Source: Clostridia bacterium
GTDB lineage: Bacteria; Bacillota; Clostridia; Lachnospirales; Lachnospiraceae
Direction of reading: 5' to 3'
DNA length: 31,943 nucleotides
NCBI GenBank assembly: GCA_026000945.1
Contig: BNZI01000009.1
Coordinates: forward strand, 1-31,943
Shown here piece after piece: positions 8,561-16,209 of the stretch; position 1 is the stretch's first letter, and the number at the start of each line of letters is the position of its first letter. Below the pieces are notes generated by a model that saw only the letters and a program-made list of their open reading frames with translations, was not told the DNA's origin and did no database searches. The translations under genes were made by a program, and so were the position numbers.

Positions 8561-8628
8561 ATAAGGCGTGTACAGCAATCAAAATCAACAAACCAAATGT
8601 TGAATCCGAAAGGATTTCCGCGCCTTGT
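8561..8628 (+). ncRNA. Y-like RNA unit C
   Basis: ATAAGGCGTG (8561-8570) pairs with CGCGCCTTGT (8619-8628), 10 bp with G-U pairs. Inside are ACAGCAAT, a TCAACA/TGTTGA hairpin (8585-8590 with 8598-8603) and AATCC-GAAA-GGATT (8603-8616) with a GNRA loop. The first 24 bases are identical to unit F, which lies directly before the vWA gene. Differences between C and F largely keep the pairing, supporting a functional RNA fold. Like F, it is followed by the start of a vWA-type reading frame, here broken. Confidence 0.65.
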
Positions 8629-8643
8629 AATGATTAGAATGGA

Positions 8644-8790
8644 ATGAAAAACATCTTGCTATTTTTGAAAAGAGAAGCAAACAAGACATTAACTAAAAAA
8701 GATAAAATCACTACATAATCTGACTGTCTCGATTGGTTCTTCACAATCGGTGCACAGCGAGACAGACACGGAAGATACCCATTTTGTTTT
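8644..8790 (+). pseudogene. Degenerate partial duplicate of the TROVE/vWA gene 5' end
   Basis: The translation from ATG 8644 begins MKNILLFLKREANKTLT, matching the intact gene's MKIMLQFLKKEANKTLT, but hits a stop at 8716-8718 after 24 codons. DNA similarity to 9136-9275 continues past the stop (ATCACTACATA, CACAATCGGTGC, then CAGCGAGACAGACACG against CAGCGAAACGGACGCA), with small deletions that shift frame. Together with unit C it repeats the order unit F plus gene start, so a segment of about 210 bp was duplicated and then decayed. Similarity fades near 8780. Confidence 0.8.
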
Positions 8791-8853
8791 CTGATTTATG
8801 AACTCGGATGTGCTTTGAAATTAGGTAGAGTGAACAAGTCCTAGTAAGTAATA

Positions 8854-8946
8854 ACGGCATATACAGCATTCTTTGAGTGTCGCGGATTCGAAATCCGCCC
8901 AGGCAACTGATAGCTCAGTTGATAGAGCATCAGACAATAGTGCCGT
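8854..8946 (+). ncRNA. Y-like RNA unit D with T-arm and D-arm in permuted order
   Basis: ACGGCAT (8854-8860) pairs with GTGCCGT (8940-8946). Inside are ACAGCATT; a CATTC/GAGTG hairpin; a perfect T-arm-like stem-loop GCGGA-TTCGAAA-TCCGC (8882-8898); and a hairpin whose core TAGCTCAGTTGATAGAGCA (8911-8929) is practically a tRNA D-arm, extended by CTGAT/ATCAG. In a tRNA the D-arm precedes the T-arm; here the order is reversed, and there is no anticodon arm between them. It is therefore not a normal tRNA gene. Confidence 0.6.
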
Positions 8947-8959
8947 GCCAGCCAATCGA

Positions 8960-9042
8960 AAGATGTCAACAGCAATTTAAATGGTTAATGCTGGTTCGAA
9001 TCCAACCCTTGGTCGAAAGATCTCGGTAAAAAATGGCATCTT
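8960..9042 (+). ncRNA. Y-like/tRNA-like RNA unit E
   Basis: AAGATGTCA (8960-8968) pairs with TGGCATCTT (9034-9042), 9 bp with one G-U. ACAGCAAT follows. CAGCA (8970-8974) can pair with TGCTG (8989-8993), and a T-arm-like TGG-TTCGAAT-CCA sits at 8992-9004. GTCGAAAG (9012-9019) fits the GNCGAAN(0-1)G word I recall for bacterial Y RNAs; that recollection should be checked. Confidence 0.55.
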
Positions 9043-9053
9043 GTTAGTAGGCA

Positions 9054-9120
9054 ATAAGGCGTGTACAGCAATCAAAACCAATAGATTAATTGTTGAATTC
9101 GAAAGGATTCCACGCCTTGT
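9054..9120 (+). ncRNA. Y-like RNA unit F, forming the 5' leader of the TROVE/vWA gene
   Basis: ATAAGGCGTG (9054-9063) pairs with CACGCCTTGT (9111-9120). Inside, CAGCAAT (9066-9072) can pair with ATTGTTG (9089-9095), and AATTC-GAAA-GGATT (9096-9109) forms a GNRA hairpin. Compared with unit C, the closing stem changes CGCG to CACG opposite GTG, and the GNRA stem changes C-G to U-G; pairing is kept in both. The unit ends 24 bases before the start codon, so it could be released as an RNA or act as a cis-acting leader. Confidence 0.65.
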
Positions 9121-9144
9121 AATCCTTTGAAAGGAATGAAAATC

Positions 9145-10602
9145 ATGCTGCAATTTTTGAAAAAAGAAGCAAACAAGACATTAACCGAAAATGGCGCAGT
9201 TACCAATATCACTACATATTCCGACTGCCTTGATTTGTTTGCCACAATCGGTGCTTTACGCAGCGAAACGGACGCAGAGGTGATCAAGCGCTTTGACCGG
9301 GCTTTTGCCGAGAATCCAGACCTTGCCGTAAAGATTTTATTTTTTGCAAGGGATATTCGCGGCGGTCTTGGTGAACGTAAGGTCTTTCGCACAATTCTGC
9401 GGCATATGGCAAGCAATATGTCTGCCGCTGTGCTGAAAAATCTGTGGGCTGTGCCGGAATTAGGTCGCTATGATGACTTGCTTGTTTTGCTGGATACACC
9501 GCTAAAGGCAGACACCATTACATATATAAAAGAGCAACTTGATCTTGATATAAAAGCACTGAACGGCGATGGCATAGTTTCCCTACTAGGTAAGTGGTTG
9601 CCTTCTGTCAATGCACACAAGGCTGAAACTATACGTTACGGCAAGATGATTGCAAAAGCTCTCGGTATGACTGATGCAGATTACCGTAAAACGTTGACTA
9701 AACTCCGTGCCAGAATTGCCATAATTGAAAATAATCTCCGTAAAAAAGATTACACTTTCGATTATGAAAAGCAACCTTCAAAGGCAATGATGAAATACCT
9801 CAAGGCGTTTTTGCGGAATGACGGCGAGCGTTACAAGGAATTTCTCAGCCGTGTTGAAAAGGGTGAGGCCACGTTGCATACTGGCACAGTTTATCCTTAT
9901 GATGTGATTCGTCCGATTCTCGCTGGCACAATGAACGCTGATGAACGTCGGAGCATAAATGCAACTTGGAAATCACTAGAAGATTTTACTCGTGGCGAAA
10001 ATGCTCTTGTCGTGATCGACGGTTCAGGCTCCATGTACGGTTATGGTAACCCAAAACCCGGAGAGGTTGCGCTATCTCTAGGTGTGTATTTTGCCGAGCA
10101 TAGTAGCGGTGCATTTGCTAACCACTTTATTACCTTCTCAAGTAAACCTCGCCTTGTGGAGATTAAGGGCAAAGATATTTTTGAGAAAATCCAATATTGT
10201 AGAGGCTTTACTGAGGTCGCAAATACCAACATTCAAGCTGTATTTGATCTGATTTTGACCACAGCAGTAAAACACCATCTATCCCAAAGTAAGCTACCTG
10301 CAACGCTATATATTATTTCTGATATGGAGTTCGACGACTGTGCAGTAAATGCCGAGGTAAGCAACTTTGAGTATGCGAAAAAGGAGTTTGCAAATCACGG
10401 CTATAGTTTGCCTACGGTTGTTTTTTGGAATGTACAAAGCAGAAGTGAGCAGCAACCAGTTACTCAGAATGAGCAAGGTGTGATACTCGTGTCGGGTGCA
10501 AGTCCCCGCGTGTTTTCCATGCTGCAGTCTGGTAACTTATCTCCTATGGGGTTTATGTTGGATACGCTTGGAAATGAGCGGTATGTAAAGATTATGGCTT
10601 AG
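9145..10602 (+). CDS. TROVE/DUF2828-type von Willebrand A protein (Ro60/Rsr-like candidate)
   Basis: 485 residues from ATG 9145, which has AAAGGA nine bases upstream. ATG 9136 touches that ribosome binding site, and TTG 9127 is less likely. The N-terminal two thirds is helical, with the pattern of HEAT-like TROVE/DUF2828 proteins (FFARDIRGGLGERKVFR, ELGRYDDLLVLL, SLLGKWLPSVNA, KQPSKAMMKYLKAFLRND). The C-terminal third is a vWA domain with a MIDAS motif DGSGSM (near residue 292) and a second acidic site SDMEFDD (near 393). Family knowledge: Ro60 is a ring-shaped TROVE-vWA protein that holds misfolded RNAs and Y RNAs, and bacterial Rsr works with Y RNAs in RNA processing and stress survival. 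Whether this is true TROVE or the related DUF2828 family needs a profile search. Its six upstream tRNA-like RNA units support RNA binding. Nucleotide composition is higher in GC than the core genes, and it lies among repeats, suggesting acquisition. Confidence 0.75.
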   Translation: MLQFLKKEANKTLTENGAVTNITTYSDCLDLFATIGALRSETDAEVIKRFDRAFAENPDLAVKILFFARDIRGGLGERKVFRTILRHMASNMSAAVLKNLWAVPELGRYDDLLVLLDTPLKADTITYIKEQLDLDIKALNGDGIVSLLGKWLPSVNAHKAETIRYGKMIAKALGMTDADYRKTLTKLRARIAIIENNLRKKDYTFDYEKQPSKAMMKYLKAFLRNDGERYKEFLSRVEKGEATLHTGTVYPYDVIRPILAGTMNADERRSINATWKSLEDFTRGENALVVIDGSGSMYGYGNPKPGEVALSLGVYFAEHSSGAFANHFITFSSKPRLVEIKGKDIFEKIQYCRGFTEVANTNIQAVFDLILTTAVKHHLSQSKLPATLYIISDMEFDDCAVNAEVSNFEYAKKEFANHGYSLPTVVFWNVQSRSEQQPVTQNEQGVILVSGASPRVFSMLQSGNLSPMGFMLDTLGNERYVKIMA

Positions 10603-10610
10603 TGGAGCTT

Positions 10611-10656
10611 GATTGGATGCCGGATTATATTGATGCACACAAGTTTTCATCCAATC
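10611..10656 (+). other. Hairpin just after the TROVE/vWA gene
   Basis: GATTGGATG (10611-10619) is a perfect complement of CATCCAATC (10648-10656), with AGCTT/AAGCT flanking further out. There is no T run, so it is either a structured 3' end or a weak terminator. It holds the word GATGCACACAA, resembling the start of the repeat that follows. Confidence 0.5.
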
Positions 10657-10675
10657 ACAGAGAGAAGCTTTTACG

Positions 10676-10788
10676 GTATAATAAACAAAAAGCGTTTATT
10701 ATACTATTTATGCACACAATTTGATTAGGAAGATGATGTGCCAAGCACATTCAAATTGGTGCGACCATGATCTACTTCGTAATCATGG
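10676..10788 (+). repeat. Hairpin-rich dispersed repeat, copy 1
   Basis: It starts with an 11-bp AT-rich hairpin (GTATAATAAAC / GTTTATTATAC, 10676-10704) that may serve as the vWA gene terminator. The body (10707-10788) folds into a long stem, GCACACAATTTGA with TCAAATTGGTGC, capped by TGTGC/GCACA, then a second hairpin CCATGAT/ATCATGG. It is followed by copy 2, and a third copy lies at 31290. Confidence 0.85.
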
Positions 10789-10911
10789 TATAATAAGCAC
10801 AAAACACTTATTATACCGTTTATGCACACAATTTGATTAGGAAGATGATGTGCGAAGCACACTCAAATTGGTGCGACCATGATTGACTTTGTCATCATGG
10901 TATAATAAGCA
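10787..10911 (+). repeat. Hairpin-rich dispersed repeat, copy 2
   Basis: It begins with GGTATAATAAG / CTTATTATACC (10787-10817), an 11-bp perfect hairpin, followed by a body (10820-10900) nearly identical to copy 1. In the second hairpin the inner pairs change from TAC/GTA in copy 1 to GAC/GTC here, a compensatory change that argues for selection on RNA or DNA structure. It ends with an unpaired GGTATAATAAGC. From 10912 to the next ribosome binding site I see nothing further. Confidence 0.85.
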
Positions 10912-11056
10912 TAATCGAAATTGTAGGAACGGTTATCTATCACTTGAAATTCGTAAAATAATGAAGAATAGATGAAAATTAGAGCAATAGCAAAAGTAAT
11001 TTCAATGTTAATGAAGTAATTGCACAGTAATGATAAAGGTAATATAGAGGAGTAAT

Positions 11057-12295
11057 ATGGATAATGATAATCTGACGACACAGGAGATACAGACGACAAA
11101 GTGGAAACGAAATGCAGGCTTTTTTATTGGCGGGCAATTTGTTTCCCTATTTGGCTCAATGCTTGTTCAATATGCGATCACTTGGCATATCACATTGACT
11201 ACACAGTCTGGCCTGTGGATGACTCTGTTTACCTGTGCTGCTCTTTTGCCTATGGTCATCATCTCTCCTTTTGCGGGTGTATGGGCTGATCGGTATAATC
11301 GAAAATATTTGATTAATCTTTCTGATACGGCTATTGCTATTTCCACATTGATTCTTGCACTTGTGTTTCTCATCGGTGATGAGAATATATGGTTAATGCT
11401 TGTGGTAGTGGTTGTACGTGGCTTGGGTCAGGGCATTCAGCAGCCTGCAGTTAGCGCATTGATTCCGCAAATTGTGCCGCAGGAACATTTGACACGCTTT
11501 AATGGGGTACAATCCTCCGTACAGTCACTTACGATGTTTGCTACACCGATGCTAGCGGGTGCTTTGCTTAGCTTTTTATCTATAGAGTATATTCTTTTTA
11601 TTGATGTCATTACGGCAGTAATAGGAATTTCAGTGGTTTTCCTTTTTGTCCATGTTCCGAATTTAGAGAGAAAGGACAGGACAAAGGGAATTTCAGCATA
11701 TTTTGTAGACTTAAAAGAAGGTTTGCATTATATTGGTGCTACTCCATGGTTAAAATTTTTGCTGGTCTATATGGCATTTTTTAGTGTATGTATAACTCCG
11801 TCTGCTATGCTAACACCACTCCAGACTGCAAGAACTTTTGGTGATGATGTGTGGAGGTTAACTGCTATTGAGATTAGTTTTTCTTTTGGAATGGTGCTTG
11901 GCGGTATTGCAATTTCGATATGGGGCGAGCGGAAAAATCAGTTTTATACCATGATTTTCTCTTGTTTTGCATGCAGTGTAACAATGGTTTTATTTGGTGT
12001 AGTACCAAATTTTGGGGTCTATTTGCTCATGATGTTTCTTTGTGGGATTACTGTTCCTTTTTTTCATACACCTTGTCAAAGCATCATGCAAAGCAAGCTT
12101 GATCCTGCGATTATGGGGCGAGTATTTAGTGTAGATGTGATGATCAATGCTCTGGCTATGCCTGTGGGTATGGTTTTGTTTGGTCCTCTGGGTGATATCG
12201 TGAGAATAGAAACTTTGCTTATTGTAACAGGTGTTTTGCTATTTTTGAGTGGTTTTGTTCTTTGCACATCAAAGACATTAAAAGTGCTTAAGTAA
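11057..12295 (+). CDS. MFS transporter, DHA3-like drug-efflux type
   Basis: 412 residues, the usual size of the Mef/DHA3-type exporters, with about twelve hydrophobic segments. The cytoplasmic loop between segments 2 and 3 carries the MFS motif A (GVWADRYNRK, near residue 75). A second conserved loop reads VVVRGLGQGIQQPAVSALIPQ, where Arg and Gly-Pro-like positions line the path, as in macrolide-efflux relatives. Expected role: proton-driven export of a hydrophobic compound across the cytoplasmic membrane; the substrate cannot be read from sequence. The start is supported by AGAGGAG five bases upstream. It lies after the hairpin repeats and shares a bidirectional terminator with the convergent hydrogenase gene. 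The MarR regulator 3 kb upstream could control it, but its operator palindrome is not seen here. Confidence 0.85.
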   Translation: MDNDNLTTQEIQTTKWKRNAGFFIGGQFVSLFGSMLVQYAITWHITLTTQSGLWMTLFTCAALLPMVIISPFAGVWADRYNRKYLINLSDTAIAISTLILALVFLIGDENIWLMLVVVVVRGLGQGIQQPAVSALIPQIVPQEHLTRFNGVQSSVQSLTMFATPMLAGALLSFLSIEYILFIDVITAVIGISVVFLFVHVPNLERKDRTKGISAYFVDLKEGLHYIGATPWLKFLLVYMAFFSVCITPSAMLTPLQTARTFGDDVWRLTAIEISFSFGMVLGGIAISIWGERKNQFYTMIFSCFACSVTMVLFGVVPNFGVYLLMMFLCGITVPFFHTPCQSIMQSKLDPAIMGRVFSVDVMINALAMPVGMVLFGPLGDIVRIETLLIVTGVLLFLSGFVLCTSKTLKVLK

Positions 12296-12298
12296 AAG

Positions 12299-12344
12299 AA
12301 AAGCCTGTTTGATATCTCCAACAAGGAAATACCAAACAGGCTTT
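12299..12344. terminator. Bidirectional terminator between the MFS gene and the hydrogenase gene
   Basis: AAAAGCCTGTTTG (12299-12311) pairs with CAAACAGGCTTT (12333-12344), a 12-bp stem. On the minus strand it is followed by a T-rich run (CTTTTCTTTTAC), so it serves the hydrogenase gene best; in the plus direction the T run is only three bases. Confidence 0.8.
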
Positions 12345-12376
12345 AAAGGGAAAATTTGCGTTTTATTTGGTTTTAT

Positions 12377-13738
12377 TTAGTTTAAGCTTCCAGCTGATTT
12401 CTTTTTTGTATAATGTGTGTGTAAAAGGTCGTGAGCCTTGCCTTCATTGGCTTTGCCTAGATATTCATCATACATTTGCATCATTTCACGGTTATCTAGA
12501 GCATTACTTAGTTCTCTTTGCTCATCGATTTTATCTATTCCGGAAATTCTGGCAGGAATGTTTTGCCTATTAGCACGTCCGAGGCTACCGCCTCCTGCAC
12601 AGCATCCTCCTTTGCAAGACATCACTTCAATGAAGTCATAAGGAGAAGTTCCATTTTTCACATCTTCCATCACCGCTTGGACGTTGCCAATTCCATTGAC
12701 TACGGCGATAGAAATTTCTTTTCCGTCAAAATCTAGTTTTGCTGCGGTAATCCCATCATTTTCATTTACCGGCTCAAAAGTTACTTTTCCTAATTTTTTC
12801 CCAGTAGCTAAAACAGAAGCTGTACGTAAAGCGGATTCCATAACGCCTCCTGAACGCCCAAAGATACGTCCGCCGCCAGAACCTTCTGATAAGAGAGGAT
12901 CAAACTTCTCATCTTGTAGTGCAGCTAAATCAATATTGCGTTTTTTAAGTAAAGTGGCAAATTCTCTTGCAGTAAGCACTAAATCAATGCTGATTACTCC
13001 GTTGGTAGTCATTTCAGGGCGCTTAGCTTCATATTTTTTAGCCGTACAAGGAACGACAGAAATATGGTAAAGAGATTCTAGTGGTAGCCCTGATTTTTCT
13101 GCGTAGTAAGATTTCATTAATGATCCCATAATTTCAATGGGGGATTTCGTAGAAGAAAGGTGTTCTAGTTGTTCAGGATACTCCATTTCAGCATGTAAAA
13201 CCCAAGCAGGGCAACAGGAGGTAAACATAGGTAAATGAGAGTTTTCTTTCATGCGGGACAAAAATTCCGTTGCCTCTTCCATAATGGTGACATCGGCCGC
13301 AAAATCTGTATCCATGGCTAATCCACCTAGTTTGTGTAAAGCAGCGGCAATTTTTCCAGTGACATCATCTCCAGGTTGTAGGGAAAATTCTTCACCTAAA
13401 AAGTTTTTGACAGAGGGGGCAACTTCCCATAACACTGTTTTTTGAGAATTTGCCAAAGCGTATTCTGCTTGTTCAACTTGATTACGATCTCTCAAAGCAT
13501 CGACCGGACAAACTTTAACACATTGTCCGCAATTGATGCAGTTTGTTTCTGCAACAGGTCCTTCATTTTTGGTGTTGGCATATTTTTTGCCATCTTCTCT
13601 GACAAACATTTCATATACATCAATTTTTTGAACATCTCTGCAAACTTTTACACATTGTGTACAGCCAATACATTTATCTAAATCCCGAATGAATGAAGGA
13701 CTAGAGTCGTCAATTCCATGTTTAATAATTGTAGACAT
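12377..13738 (-). CDS. [FeFe] hydrogenase (two-cluster ferredoxin type with small-subunit domain)
   Basis: 453 residues from the ATG at 13738, which has GAGG ten bases upstream; the longer frame to 13783 adds a Lys/Arg run and is unlikely. Order: two [4Fe-4S] motifs (CIGCTQCVKVC near residue 23, CINCGQCVKVC near 67); the H-cluster domain with L1 TSCCPAW (Cys 174/175), L2 VPCTAKKYE (Cys 231) and L3 EVMSCKGGCCAGGG (Cys 375/379); and a C-terminal iron-hydrogenase small-subunit domain (YLGKANEGKAHDLLHTHY). All four H-cluster Cys are present, as is the adjacent proton-relay Cys. Oddities: the L2 motif has Val where Met is usual, L3 has an extra Cys (380), and the usual QP after GGG is replaced by SL. 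It probably reduces protons with ferredoxin or senses hydrogen; the monomeric form and lack of HydB/HydC neighbours leave the partner open. Confidence 0.9.
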   Translation of the reverse strand: MSTIIKHGIDDSSPSFIRDLDKCIGCTQCVKVCRDVQKIDVYEMFVREDGKKYANTKNEGPVAETNCINCGQCVKVCPVDALRDRNQVEQAEYALANSQKTVLWEVAPSVKNFLGEEFSLQPGDDVTGKIAAALHKLGGLAMDTDFAADVTIMEEATEFLSRMKENSHLPMFTSCCPAWVLHAEMEYPEQLEHLSSTKSPIEIMGSLMKSYYAEKSGLPLESLYHISVVPCTAKKYEAKRPEMTTNGVISIDLVLTAREFATLLKKRNIDLAALQDEKFDPLLSEGSGGGRIFGRSGGVMESALRTASVLATGKKLGKVTFEPVNENDGITAAKLDFDGKEISIAVVNGIGNVQAVMEDVKNGTSPYDFIEVMSCKGGCCAGGGSLGRANRQNIPARISGIDKIDEQRELSNALDNREMMQMYDEYLGKANEGKAHDLLHTHYTKKKSAGSLN

Positions 13739-13806
13739 TTTCTTCTTCCTCTTTCTTTTTTTTACCAAACTATTCCTTAACAAAACGACAATCGATTTGC
13801 TCTTAT

Positions 13807-13836
13807 AGTATACCTAATCTTAAGGGAGAATATCAA
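13807..13836 (-). promoter_or_regulatory. Promoter of the hydrogenase gene
   Basis: On the minus strand, -35 TTGATA (13831-13836), 18-base spacer and -10 TATACT (13807-13812). It lies about 70 bases before the chosen start. A CAAGT/ACTTG inverted repeat sits over the -35 side (13835-13847). Nearer the start, TTGTTAA resembles a single half of a Rex redox-regulator site, but the second half is absent. Confidence 0.7.
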
Positions 13837-13922
13837 GTCTTACTTGAAATTTATATCCATTTCTTTCAGGTAGACTTTGCTGATCAAGCCATGATTAGCG
13901 CAATGGATAATCAAGCTATATG

Positions 13923-14047
13923 ATTGACACCTCCCCATGACTAAAGCCAGGGGATTCTTGGTTCAACGTTCGTTGCTATTCGAAATTCGATAGTCACTGA
14001 CTCCCCAAGCGTAGATTTCCATGTGTCCCACGGTATATGCGGGCATT
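13923..14047 (-). ncRNA. Remnant of an IS605-family right end with omega-RNA-like 3' scaffold
   Basis: On the minus strand, after the TnpB stop, the sequence runs into CCAAGAATCCCC, a CCCC...GGGG hairpin and GGAGGTGTCAA. A CAAGAA word plus a terminal hairpin at the element's right boundary is what TnpB guide (omega) RNAs show; the guide would lie just beyond, below about 13923. The protein is broken, so any RNA could work only with a TnpB supplied elsewhere. Confidence 0.45.
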
Positions 14048-14187
14048 TAAGCGGACAAAATCCGCATACCCTCTTTCAATATGTTTTGTGCCGCGTTCAC
14101 GTCCCTATCATGAGTTGCGCCGCAGTTTGGGCATGTCCATTTGCGCACTGACAAATTTTTTGTTTCAGAATTTTTGTATCTGCTATG
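13963..14187 (-). pseudogene. TnpB (IS200/IS605 OrfB) C-terminal fragment
   Basis: The minus strand reads [20 protein letters not shown], then [20 protein letters not shown] and ILSA, a stop at 14047-14049, then in frame MPAYTVGHMEIYAWGV to a second stop at 13963. This matches the TnpB zinc ribbon (CPNCG) and the last RuvC motif (DRDVNAA). The first Cys pair of the ribbon is partly lost, and the rest of the protein is missing, with a stop upstream near 14187. It is a dead fragment. Confidence 0.8.
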
Positions 14188-14222
14188 ACAAATTTTCTAT
14201 CTTTTTTGTTTCATTTAATTGG

Positions 14223-14400
14223 TTATTTAGCATTTAAATGAAGACAATCATGATCATTATGCCAACTCGCAGGATTGTTTTCAATATATTCTATAATGCG
14301 TAAATAGTATTGTCTATTGCGGATGACAGATCGTGAAATTATTTTTGCCAAATAGAGAAAGCAATTTGATTGATAAATATTTGATTGTGTTGGGAATATC
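14223..14400 (-). pseudogene. RAYT/IS200-like tyrosine transposase C-terminal remnant
   Basis: The minus strand ends RNRQYYLRIIEYIENNPASW, then HNDHDCLHLNAK-stop. The word YIENNP..W with an RN..Y/R lead-in is characteristic of the C-terminus of REP-associated (Y1) transposases. Upstream, in a neighbouring frame, are IAFSIWQK-stop-FHD pieces, the usual context (IWQ..FHD), so frameshifts and a stop have broken the gene. Similarity is lost above about 14400. No REP-like hairpin pair was found close by. Confidence 0.55.
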
Positions 14401-14632
14401 TATGAGAATAAATGAATGATCCGCTCTTTATCTTTTAAAATTGTAGTATGAATGAAATCAAACATCAATCATAATGCTTTCAACATGCCTATTAGCAGGA
14501 TTTTCCTATATTCAATGATGGATAAGAGTCCTGTTTCGTCGTGGTTGATATGAGTGGAGTAGTTGAACAGTTGTGTTTTTGACAGCATTTTACGGCTATA
14601 TTTTTCTTCATCAAGCTGTCCACGGGAAGTGT
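14401..14632. other. Intergenic stretch upstream of guaB
   Basis: AT-rich with no gene and no purine-riboswitch-like core. It may hold further decayed transposase sequence. The guaB promoter begins at its right end. Confidence 0.4.
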
Positions 14633-14661
14633 TTGACTGTATCTTGAATATTTGTTAAAAT
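14633..14661 (+). promoter_or_regulatory. Promoter of the guaB-polA-coaE-MBL operon
   Basis: -35 TTGACT (14633-14638), a 17-base spacer and -10 TAAAAT (14656-14661), about 90 bases before the guaB start. It is the only strong promoter-like sequence ahead of four tightly packed genes. Confidence 0.75.
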
Positions 14662-14694
14662 AAAAAAATTATCTAGAGAAAATAAACTAGATGA

Positions 14695-16208
<1,514 letters not shown>

Positions 16209-16209
<1 letters not shown>

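Noticed and set aside
8880..9010. A true tRNA gene, suggested by the D-arm and T-arm words
   Set aside because: The arms are in the wrong order within unit D, no anticodon arm or 7-bp acceptor of a single tRNA can be drawn across units D and E, and each arm lies inside its own closing stem.
13739..13783. Longer hydrogenase start
   Set aside because: It would add a Lys/Arg-rich stretch encoded by the ribosome binding site region; the ATG at 13738 has good spacing from GAGG.
13770..13800. Rex operator before the hydrogenase gene
   Set aside because: Only one TTGTTAA-like half is present; the inverted second half is missing.
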